64,000 nt of DNA, taken from assembly GCF_900289175.1 (NCBI RefSeq), contig NZ_LT985747.1, positions 848,006 through 912,005 on the forward strand, read 5' to 3'. The translations under genes were made by a program, and so were the position numbers. Positions 8,480-14,996 of this stretch are shown piece by piece. A model generated the notes under the pieces. That model did not search any database. It was not told the DNA's origin and worked only from the letters and a program-made list of their open reading frames with translations. The DNA is from Paenibacillus faecalis (GTDB taxonomy: Bacteria; Bacillota; Bacilli; Paenibacillales; Paenibacillaceae). Position 1 is the stretch's first letter. Each line of letters begins with the position of its first letter.

Positions 8480-9074
8480 ATTTTTTTCGGGGCCATCGTT
8501 TCATCGTGCATAGACCTGTAGCTGCTCCACCTGAAACAATCGTGAAAATCGACAGGATGAAGGTGCTCCCTGAAAGAAGAAGCCCGCCTACTCCGATAAT
8601 AACGGCATCCATCAATAAAATGATGATTCCTTCATTTAACTGGATACGACGGGCGAGAAAATGTGCAAGCAAATCGGTTCCGCCCGTGCTTGTCTCAAAT
8701 CGCAGCATCATGCCAAGCCCGGTCCCGATTAGCAACCCGCCAGCCACAGCTCCGGGAACCGCTCCCCAATCCAGATAAGGATGAAAAACCGACCGTAAAG
8801 GAGACAATAAATCGATAACAAAAGAGGAAATAAGCATTCCCGTCAAGCTGTTATAAAAGATGGAACGGTTTAACAGCCAAGCGGCCATAAACATTGGAAT
8901 ACTGCACAATATGATGACAAAACCGATGTGCAAATCAAATACATAGTTAACGATCAGCGCAATGCCGATGACCCCGCCATCGAGAATTTTATACGGAACG
9001 AGAAAGAAATTCGTGCCGGCGGCGATCAGGAAACTCCCGATAATCATAATGAAGTATTTTGTAATAAACCGCAT
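8478..9074 (-). CDS. YitT family (DUF161) membrane protein, short form
   Basis: A 198-residue protein with about five hydrophobic segments and the YitT-type motifs AAGTNFFLVPYKILDGGVIGI near the N-terminus and FETSTGGTDLLAHFLA in the middle. It lacks the C-terminal DUF2179 domain that longer YitT proteins have, so it is the short form. A TTG at 9089 keeps the frame but is part of the GGAG ribosome site; ATG 9074 has ideal spacing. Transport or other function is not established for the family. Confidence 0.8.
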   Translation of the reverse strand: MRFITKYFIMIIGSFLIAAGTNFFLVPYKILDGGVIGIALIVNYVFDLHIGFVIILCSIPMFMAAWLLNRSIFYNSLTGMLISSFVIDLLSPLRSVFHPYLDWGAVPGAVAGGLLIGTGLGMMLRFETSTGGTDLLAHFLARRIQLNEGIIILLMDAVIIGVGGLLLSGSTFILSIFTIVSGGAATGLCTMKRWPRKK

Positions 9075-9316
9075 AATGAACAGCTCCAAAAAAGTAGGAA
9101 TGTCTATTCATATGCTTGTCTTTTTAAAAATTGTACTTCATCTCAAATGTAATCCAAAAAAAATTCACATCATTTCCTTGACGTAAGTCAAATCCAGTCA
9201 TCATAACAAGCTGAACATTATGCCTTACGCTTAGCTAAACGTTTGTATCATAGGACCATTACACTATATACTGATAAGTAAGAAACTCTCACAGTACATG
9301 AAGAGGTGACACACTC

Positions 9317-10237
9317 ATGAATCAGATGAAAGAGGCATACGAGAAGCTGGGTCTTCCGGAAACGGCAACCAATGAAGAACTGGATGACCGATATACCCTT
9401 CTTATGCGACAAGCCCGATCGGAACAAAGAAGGAATCCGGATAAAGCTGACGAAGTCGAACAACGCTTCGCAGAAATAACACAAGCATACAATTATATTT
9501 TGGATGAAGAAAAGAGAAGAGAACTGGAAGAAGAGAAAGGAAAAAAATACGGGAAATATAAAGGTATGGCCGGGACTGTAGAAAAAACGGAGCATTTCTT
9601 CCGCTATTATAAATACCATGTACTCGGTGGACTCGCGCTCCTTGGTATTCTTATTTATGCTATCTTCAGTTTCGTTAACCACCGCCAAGAGCAAGCAGAA
9701 CTGGCTAAACTTCCACCGGTAGATTTATCTGTCATGTTTCTGGGCTCGTTCATGACCCCCAATGCTGACCAGAACTACGAACCGATCGAGGAAGCGATCT
9801 TGGCACAATTCCCGGAGTGGAAGAGAGTTCAAGTTAACGTTACCTATGTTCCTCCAATCGATTCCAATTCACCAAATGATGTGGCCCTTCTTCAAAAAGC
9901 ATTGCTAATGGTCGCTACAGAACGTCCGGATTTATACATTATGGATCGGGCAGCCTTTGACTGGGTAGGGCATCAAGGTATTGTTCGAAGTCTGGAGCGT
10001 GAGCTTGAAGGGGAGTTGAAGTCGCTGGTCACTCCGGATAAGATGATAAAAACAAAGTTGGAGGAAGACACCACGGAGAAAGTCTACGCGATAGATATTA
10101 CAGACAGCCCACTCGCTGAAGAGCTGCCAATTGTTAAAAAGGAAATGATAGCGGGAATTCGCGGAGAATCCGGAAACGAAGCTAAAGCATTGGAATTTAT
10201 CAAGACCTACCTTGAAGCAGGAACAGAGAAACAATGA
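9317..10237 (+). CDS. J-domain-like membrane protein with altered HPD motif
   Basis: Residues 5-75 align with a DnaJ J domain: AYEKLGLPETATNEELDDRY, then helix III and IV around FAEITQAYNYILDEEKRRE. The loop reads RNPDK where a working J domain has HPD, so the histidine needed to stimulate Hsp70 is replaced by Asn. A single membrane helix follows (about 105-120), then a 185-residue extracytoplasmic domain with no motif I recognise. It stands alone, with AGAGGTGA before the ATG. It may be a membrane protein that kept the J fold as a docking module. Function unknown. Confidence 0.7.
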   Translation: MNQMKEAYEKLGLPETATNEELDDRYTLLMRQARSEQRRNPDKADEVEQRFAEITQAYNYILDEEKRRELEEEKGKKYGKYKGMAGTVEKTEHFFRYYKYHVLGGLALLGILIYAIFSFVNHRQEQAELAKLPPVDLSVMFLGSFMTPNADQNYEPIEEAILAQFPEWKRVQVNVTYVPPIDSNSPNDVALLQKALLMVATERPDLYIMDRAAFDWVGHQGIVRSLERELEGELKSLVTPDKMIKTKLEEDTTEKVYAIDITDSPLAEELPIVKKEMIAGIRGESGNEAKALEFIKTYLEAGTEKQ

Positions 10238-10252
10238 CGAATTTTCTTGCCT

Positions 10253-10280
10253 TTGAAATCATATCTAACCTTGATATAAT
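10253..10280 (+). promoter_or_regulatory. Sigma-A-type promoter for degV-family gene
   Basis: TTGAAA at 10253-10258, a 16-base spacer, and a perfect TATAAT at 10275-10280. It lies 34 bases before the degV-type start, implying its own transcript. Confidence 0.6.
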
Positions 10281-10314
10281 AAAGAGAAGTTGAAAGAGTT
10301 AAAGGGAGATGTTC

Positions 10315-11172
10315 ATGTCTGGTAAAATAAAAATATTCGCTGACAGCACCTGTGACTTACCGTCGTCATGGATTCAAGAGCACGACATTGGCATCATACC
10401 GCTTTATGTTGTGTTTGGAGAGGAGTCACTCCGAGACGGAGTTGATATTAAACCTGAGGGGCTATATGCCAAAGTTGAAGAAACAGGTAGTTTGCCGAAG
10501 ACTGCTGCACCGTCACCATCTGATTTTATTACTGCATTTTCTCCGTTTATCGAACAAGGAGACGACATTATATTTTTTAGTATTTCATCAGAGCTGTCTT
10601 CCACTTATCAAAACGCCATCATCGCGGCAGAAGAGCTTGCTCCGGACCGGATAACCGTTATTGATTCACGCAACCTGTCCACTGGGATCGGTCTGCTAGT
10701 CATGAAAGCTGTCCATGCGGCGAAAGAAGGTCGCTCGATTCCGGAAATTGTAGAAATGCTAAATAGCTATAAGGATAAAGTCGAATGCGAATTTGTCATC
10801 GACACACTTGATTACTTGCATAAAGGCGGACGCTGCTCCGGTATGCAAAATGTAATTGGAAGTTTACTGAAGATCCGGCCTGTTATCAAGGTTGTTAATG
10901 GCGGTATGATCCCCGCTTATAAAGTCCGGGGCAAGAAAGAAAAAGCTATGGAACAGTTGCTAAACAATGCATTGAATCAAGTTGAGAATATGGATAACGA
11001 TCTTATTATGGTTACACATACCATGGCTGAATCGGAAGCAATTATGCTTCAAAAAGCCCTTCAAGAAAAGACAGGCGCACGACAAGTCAGCATTTCCACC
11101 GCAGGATGTGTCATTTGCAGCCACTGCGGACCAGGTACGGTTGGTATTATATATACGAAGAAACCAAGCTGA
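10315..11172 (+). CDS. DegV family fatty-acid-binding protein
   Basis: A 285-residue DegV-fold protein. The N-terminus KIKIFADSTCDLP and the segment PSPSDF with the downstream ISSELSSTYQNA are the family's lipid-binding signatures; DTLDYLHKGGRCSG is the conserved middle block. Members such as FakB bind fatty acids and hand them to a kinase (FakA) for phosphorylation; no kinase gene is in this window. ATG 10315 is 7 bases after AAGGGAG; the ATG at 10309 is too close to it. Hairpin terminator follows. Confidence 0.9.
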   Translation: MSGKIKIFADSTCDLPSSWIQEHDIGIIPLYVVFGEESLRDGVDIKPEGLYAKVEETGSLPKTAAPSPSDFITAFSPFIEQGDDIIFFSISSELSSTYQNAIIAAEELAPDRITVIDSRNLSTGIGLLVMKAVHAAKEGRSIPEIVEMLNSYKDKVECEFVIDTLDYLHKGGRCSGMQNVIGSLLKIRPVIKVVNGGMIPAYKVRGKKEKAMEQLLNNALNQVENMDNDLIMVTHTMAESEAIMLQKALQEKTGARQVSISTAGCVICSHCGPGTVGIIYTKKPS

Positions 11173-11186
11173 CTCTCATATTGAAT

Positions 11187-11228
11187 AAAGCGGCAATTCT
11201 GTTGGCTAGCCCAATAGACTGCCGCTTT
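11187..11228 (+). terminator. Terminator after degV-family gene
   Basis: AAAGCGGCA (11187-11195) pairs with TGCCGCTTT (11220-11228), with a secondary stem GTTGG/CCAAT inside the loop, followed by CTTTTATTTTAT. Confidence 0.75.
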
Positions 11229-11236
11229 CTTTTATT

Positions 11237-11515
11237 TTATCTGTAGTTTTCGCTGGATACGGTTTGAAGCGGTTTGCGATTGAAAACAGGATGCAGCTGA
11301 GAAAAAGACAAATGGTGCTCATACAATGAGCGATATACGCTGTCTTCCGAAATGAATTGCTGCAGGATATGAGTTCCGTTATGGACCAACACCGATTCAT
11401 TCCTCTCTCTAATAATCGTACGCCAGGCCGTTTTTAACTCTATACATAATAATAAGGAAGAGACAAAAGTCCCTTCCTTATCGTTATATACACGGTTTAA
11501 AGCACCGTTAAACAT
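11237..11515 (-). CDS. Hypothetical 92-residue protein downstream of glpX
   Basis: An open frame 40 bases after the glpX stop in the same direction. The product is soluble, rich in Ser, Leu and Arg, and has no motif I know. No ribosome site precedes ATG 11515, so translation would depend on readthrough from glpX or on another start. The lack of an overlapping better gene is the main argument for it; it may equally be a chance frame. Confidence 0.3.
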   Translation of the reverse strand: MFNGALNRVYNDKEGTFVSSLLLCIELKTAWRTIIRERNESVLVHNGTHILQQFISEDSVYRSLYEHHLSFSQLHPVFNRKPLQTVSSENYR

Positions 11516-11555
11516 TTAATTGACAACAATTCAGAGATACTACTAATATCATATA

Positions 11556-12533
11556 TCAAGAGGACGCTGCAGCGGGTAGAGTTTCAGAAAGCTCCTCCAA
11601 ATAGTGAACACTCCGGATATACCGGATTGTACGTGTCCCGGAATACATCATTACCGAATGCGTCTCTGCACGATGACCCGGCAGATATTTCACACCTCGT
11701 AAAAAATCACCCGGTGTTACGCCGGTAGCTACAAATAGTACACCCTCGTGTCCTACCATATCATGCATACGCAGCAGCTGATGCGGATCAGTTAGTCCCA
11801 TACGCTGGCAGCGTGAAAAGTCTGTTGTTGTTTCAGGAATCAACCGTCCCTGTATTTCCCCGCCCAAACATTTTAACGCTGCAGCCGCCAGAACACCTTC
11901 CGGTGCTCCACCGGACCCGACATACAGATCAACCTCGCTGTTCGTGCAGGTTTCAATAGAGCCCATCACATCACCATGACTGAGCAGCTTGATGCGAACA
12001 CCCGATTTACGCAAGGCTGCAATCATCTCGCTATGCCGTTCACGGTCTAAAATCGATACCGTTAATTCGGACAATGATTTTCCCAGATGTTTTGAAGCTT
12101 TGCTCAGAGTTAGTTCAATCGGGTCATCAAGACTTAGCTTTCCTGCAAGAGCAGGCCCCATAGCCAATTTATGCATATAAATATCCGGCGCATGTAAGAG
12201 ACTGCCTTGGGGAGCCGCTGCAATAACCGACAAAGCATTGTTTAAACCGTTTGCGACTGTCTCGGTTCCCTCCAGCGGGTCCACAGCGATATCCATTTTA
12301 GGGCCCTTCCGATTCCCTACTCTTTCGCCGATATACAGCATCGGGGCCTCATCCATCTCGCCTTCGCCAATAACGACGACACCATCCATTGACACGGAAT
12401 CAAAATGATGACGGATAGCTGCTGTCGCGGCCTCATCAGCGCTGTGTTTGTCGCCTCTTCCTGTCCAACGGGCCGATTCCAGCGCCGCCTCTTCTGTAAT
12501 CCGCACAAGCTCTAATGCTAGCTGACTCTCCAC
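11556..12533 (-). CDS. glpX: Class II fructose-1,6-bisphosphatase
   Basis: Dephosphorylates fructose 1,6-bisphosphate in gluconeogenesis. The 325-residue protein has the GlpX hallmarks: GRGDKHSADEAA (residues 23-34), VVVIGEGEMDEAPML with metal-binding Glu/Asp, and AVDPLEGTE, the Li-sensitive phosphatase metal motif. The later GSGGAPEGVLAAAALKCLGG block is also diagnostic. GTG 12533 is chosen because AAAGGAG lies exactly 8 bases before it and homologs begin M-E-x-x-LALEL. It is the last clear gene of the ccpN-PPDK regulator-glpX unit, spaced 25 bases from the gene before, which fits joint control of gluconeogenic flux. Confidence 0.95.
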   Translation of the reverse strand: MESQLALELVRITEEAALESARWTGRGDKHSADEAATAAIRHHFDSVSMDGVVVIGEGEMDEAPMLYIGERVGNRKGPKMDIAVDPLEGTETVANGLNNALSVIAAAPQGSLLHAPDIYMHKLAMGPALAGKLSLDDPIELTLSKASKHLGKSLSELTVSILDRERHSEMIAALRKSGVRIKLLSHGDVMGSIETCTNSEVDLYVGSGGAPEGVLAAAALKCLGGEIQGRLIPETTTDFSRCQRMGLTDPHQLLRMHDMVGHEGVLFVATGVTPGDFLRGVKYLPGHRAETHSVMMYSGTRTIRYIRSVHYLEELSETLPAAASS

Positions 12534-12558
12534 GATCCTCACTCCTTTCGATTCCCTC

Positions 12559-13368
12559 TTACATTTTACATGAATTCATAATAAGTCCCGCAGTTTCCTC
12601 AATAGCTTTATCAGTTACATCAATAACTGGACATTCCAATTCAGCAAATAGACGGTGCGCATAATCCAGTTCTTCCTTAATACGTTCCATCGCTGTGTAC
12701 TGTACTTCGTAAGGAAGGCCCATGACCTTCAATCGTTCCATTCTTATTTTCAGCAAGTGTTCGGCATCCATGGTCAATCCGAATACTTTGCCTTCCGTCA
12801 CTTCGCGTAACTGTGAAGGTGGTGTCATCTCCGGCACGATCGGATAATTGACGGTTTTATATCCCTTATGTGCCAAAAACATCGATAGCGGAGTCTTCGA
12901 AATTCGAGATACTCCGAGCAAAATGATATCCGCTTTTAAAATAGCACTTACATCCTTGCCATCATCATACTGGACTGCAAATTCCATCGCTTCTACCCTG
13001 CGGAAATAGTTTTCATCCAGACGATGTAAAAGACCGGGAAGCCGTTTCGGATAATCATTAAATGTATCGGCAAAAGCCTGCATCATCGGCCCCATAATGT
13101 CCACAGCCCGAACGTTAAGGCGGACGGCTTCCGCCTTGATTACTTCACGAAGTTCCGGCTGAACCAGCGTATAAGCGACAAAACCGCCTTTACTCGCTAC
13201 CTCCTCCATGATTTCAGTGATCTCATCCTCTTCACGTACATTCATAAACCGTTTGAGCTCCATATCCGGGAGCTCGAACTGACGCATGGTCGCCTGAACG
13301 ACGGCTTCGGCTGTCTCACCGATTGAATCCGAACATATTGCTATGAAATGAGTCGGTTCCTGATACAT
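12559..13368 (-). CDS. yqfL: Pyruvate, phosphate dikinase regulatory protein (bifunctional kinase/pyrophosphorylase)
   Basis: A DUF299 protein of 269 residues that in homologs switches PPDK (or PEP synthase) on and off by phosphorylating and dephosphorylating a Thr, using ADP. The N-terminus HFIAICSDSIGETAEAVV and the P-loop-like GVSRISKTPLSMFLA (about residues 149-163) are conserved, as is MTPPSQLREV. GGAGG precedes ATG by 6 bases. In B. subtilis the same gene (yqfL) follows ccpN, and this order is kept here with a 13-base gap. Whether a PPDK is present elsewhere in the genome cannot be seen. Confidence 0.93.
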   Translation of the reverse strand: MYQEPTHFIAICSDSIGETAEAVVQATMRQFELPDMELKRFMNVREEDEITEIMEEVASKGGFVAYTLVQPELREVIKAEAVRLNVRAVDIMGPMMQAFADTFNDYPKRLPGLLHRLDENYFRRVEAMEFAVQYDDGKDVSAILKADIILLGVSRISKTPLSMFLAHKGYKTVNYPIVPEMTPPSQLREVTEGKVFGLTMDAEHLLKIRMERLKVMGLPYEVQYTAMERIKEELDYAHRLFAELECPVIDVTDKAIEETAGLIMNSCKM

Positions 13369-13381
13369 CCCATTCCTCCCA

Positions 13382-14020
13382 CTATTCCTCTGCTACCATA
13401 TCGAGCAACATTTTTATGATATTCGTTTTAGTAATGCGTCCAACTACCTTCCAGTCGCCCGGGTTACCAGAATCCGACGGAACCACGACTGGCAGACTGT
13501 CGATTTGATGTGTAATGATTCTTCTCGCCGCCTCCAGTACGGAATCTTCTGGCTGTACGGTCGTCACGTTGGCTTGACGTGTCATAATTAGACTGACTGG
13601 CATAGATGAAGCCGTTGGATTACCAATGGTAACCTTCAAAAGATCCTTTCTGGAAACGATACCGGCCAGATGTCCTTCCGCATCCGTCACAATCAAATTA
13701 CCCACATTTTCTAAAAATAAAGATACGACTGCTTCATGAATCGTTGTTGTCTCCCGCACAATAACCGGGACACTGTGTACATCCCCAACCTTCATCTTTA
13801 GAAAACGAAATTTTTCATCATGCTCCGTCGTTCCTCGGTTGCCAAGAAAATATCCAACTTTAGGTTTTGCATCGATATAATCCAAAATCACAAGTTTGGA
13901 CAAATCGGTACGAAGCGTAGCGCGGCTGACATTCAACATTTCCGCGATCTGCTCTCCTGTAATAGGGGCGTGTTTTTTTACAATGTTTAAGATATCTTTT
14001 TGTCGCGCTGTCAGTTCGAT
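13382..14020 (-). CDS. ccpN: Transcriptional repressor CcpN, apparent ATC start
   Basis: Represses gluconeogenic genes (gapB, pckA) and the SR1 RNA in B. subtilis. An N-terminal winged helix (IELTARQKDILNIVKK, then GEQIAEMLNVSRATLRTDL) is followed by two CBS domains (about residues 80-205). The first ATG (13939) would cut the helix-turn-helix in half. Reading upstream, the frame has no ATG, GTG or TTG before an in-frame TGA, yet the protein aligns to residue 2. AGGAGG lies exactly 8 bases before ATC 14020, so ATC is the probable initiator, giving 212 residues, the usual length. A sequence error at that codon is the alternative. Confidence 0.9.
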   Translation of the reverse strand: MELTARQKDILNIVKKHAPITGEQIAEMLNVSRATLRTDLSKLVILDYIDAKPKVGYFLGNRGTTEHDEKFRFLKMKVGDVHSVPVIVRETTTIHEAVVSLFLENVGNLIVTDAEGHLAGIVSRKDLLKVTIGNPTASSMPVSLIMTRQANVTTVQPEDSVLEAARRIITHQIDSLPVVVPSDSGNPGDWKVVGRITKTNIIKMLLDMVAEE

Positions 14021-14086
14021 AGTATATCCCTCCTGCTCCCGGATGCCAGAAAAGTACGACTGCTCCGGAAATCAGTATTTCAATCT

Positions 14087-14260
14087 TTATACAGTTTCAG
14101 AGCCGCAGCTTTTGCATTTTTCTCTTCCACAGCAACCATAAATAATCTGCACGCCATTGGTTGGAAGGATGTCGATCAATTCATTGCAGCCGGAACAAAT
14201 AATAAGCCCCATAACGCTCCCTTCATCCTTCTCTTTCGCCATGTTCTTGAAAGTACTCAT
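14087..14260 (-). CDS. SR1P-like GapA-binding small protein, copy 1
   Basis: A 57-residue protein: a 15-residue lead (MSTFKNMAKEKDEGS) and a core MGLIICSGCNELIDILPT that ends IIYGCCGREKCKSC. The pattern MG-I-C-x-x-C-x-E, a hydrophobic stretch, then YG-C-C resembles SR1P, the peptide encoded within the B. subtilis SR1 RNA that binds GapA. The four cysteines may bind zinc. AGGAGG precedes ATG 14260 by about 9 bases. It lies 66 bases upstream of ccpN in the same direction with no clear terminator between, so the two may be cotranscribed. In B. subtilis SR1 is a CcpN target, which makes the location telling. Confidence 0.7.
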   Translation of the reverse strand: MSTFKNMAKEKDEGSVMGLIICSGCNELIDILPTNGVQIIYGCCGREKCKSCGSETV

Positions 14261-14359
14261 TGTGATATTCCTCCTTATGTTCTCATAGTGTTCGATTATA
14301 AATAATGGTTGTATCGTGATACGTTCCAATGCCTGCTGCTGCTTTCTCTACCTGCCGAT

Positions 14360-14388
14360 ATAATACGTCATATATATTATATATGCAA
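14360..14388 (-). promoter_or_regulatory. Promoter with overlapping CcpN-operator-like sequence
   Basis: On the minus strand TTGCAT, a 17-base spacer and TATTAT form a fair sigma-A promoter 100 bases before SR1P-like copy 1. TATGACGTATT (14362-14372, minus strand) overlaps the -10 and matches the published CcpN consensus TRTGHYATAYW at ten of eleven positions. The consensus is from memory. Confidence 0.45.
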
Positions 14389-14500
14389 CATATTTTTAAG
14401 AAAATCCACGCTATGACGATATAAATAATTCTTTTTTCACAGATCAAATGCCGTTATATCCTTCATTTATCACAATATTAGCGACATTAATACATAAAGA

Positions 14501-14540
14501 AACGCCTGCGCGTCCTAATTAAAAGACGGCGGCGTTTTTT
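14501..14540. terminator. Terminator between the two SR1P-like genes
   Basis: AACGCCTGCGCGTC pairs with GACGGCGGCGTT with small mismatches; a T6 run follows on the plus strand and a T-rich tract (GTTTCTTTATG) on the minus. On the minus strand it closes the transcript of SR1P-like copy 2, so copy 1 and ccpN need their own promoter. Confidence 0.65.
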
Positions 14541-14604
14541 GAGCGAAATATAAACCTATGATAAATTTGGCCAAATAATTATTGGTATTTAATCATTTCC
14601 ACGC

Positions 14605-14781
14605 TTACAATTCCCTGGAACACATCCCACGGCATTCATCCCTGCCGCATTGGCTATGAATAATTTTCACACCATCCGTTGGCAATGTATCAATCAATTC
14701 GTCACAGTTAGAGCATATGATCAGTCCCATATCCTTACTTTTGTCTGCATTCCCAGCCATCAGGTTTGTGAGCGTTTTCAT
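14605..14781 (-). CDS. SR1P-like GapA-binding small protein, copy 2
   Basis: A 58-residue paralog of the 14087-14260 product: MKTLTNLMAGNADKSKD followed by MGLIICSNCDELIDTLPT and ending IIHSQCGRDECRGMC. The core MGLIIC-x-x-C-x-ELID is identical in pattern, and the Cys pair near the end is kept, although the YG of copy 1 is HS here. GAGGAGG precedes ATG 14781 by 6 bases. It has its own terminator, so it forms a separate transcript. Duplicate SR1P-like genes side by side point to a local duplication. Confidence 0.7.
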   Translation of the reverse strand: MKTLTNLMAGNADKSKDMGLIICSNCDELIDTLPTDGVKIIHSQCGRDECRGMCSREL

Positions 14782-14949
14782 CTTATTCCTCCTCGGTTTT
14801 TCACTTTCATCCTTCACCGGACTGCCAATGGTCAGCATTGTCATCAGGTCCTCTAAACCTAGTGTATTTCGTAAAAATCAACTTATGTTTAAATTTATGT
14901 ACTCATTGGCTGAACTTTGCCGTTTTTAAACAGGATCAGGACGCAAAAA

Positions 14950-14979
14950 GCAGACCAAGAAGATCTTTTCTCGGTCTGC
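14950..14979 (-). terminator. Terminator after S9 peptidase gene
   Basis: GCAGACCGAGAA and TTCTTGGTCTGC on the minus strand form a 12-base-pair stem with one G-T pair, followed by TTTTT just beyond 14950. Confidence 0.8.
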
Positions 14980-14996
14980 CGTTATGATGCATTATT

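Noticed and set aside
9248..9694. Minus-strand open frame of 148 codons opposite the J-like gene
   Set aside because: The plus-strand gene has clear J-type sequence and a ribosome site; the antisense frame is Phe/Cys-rich and has neither.
13896..14305. Plus-strand frames over ccpN start and SR1P-like copy 1
   Set aside because: Both minus-strand genes have ribosome sites and conserved sequence; the plus frames do not.
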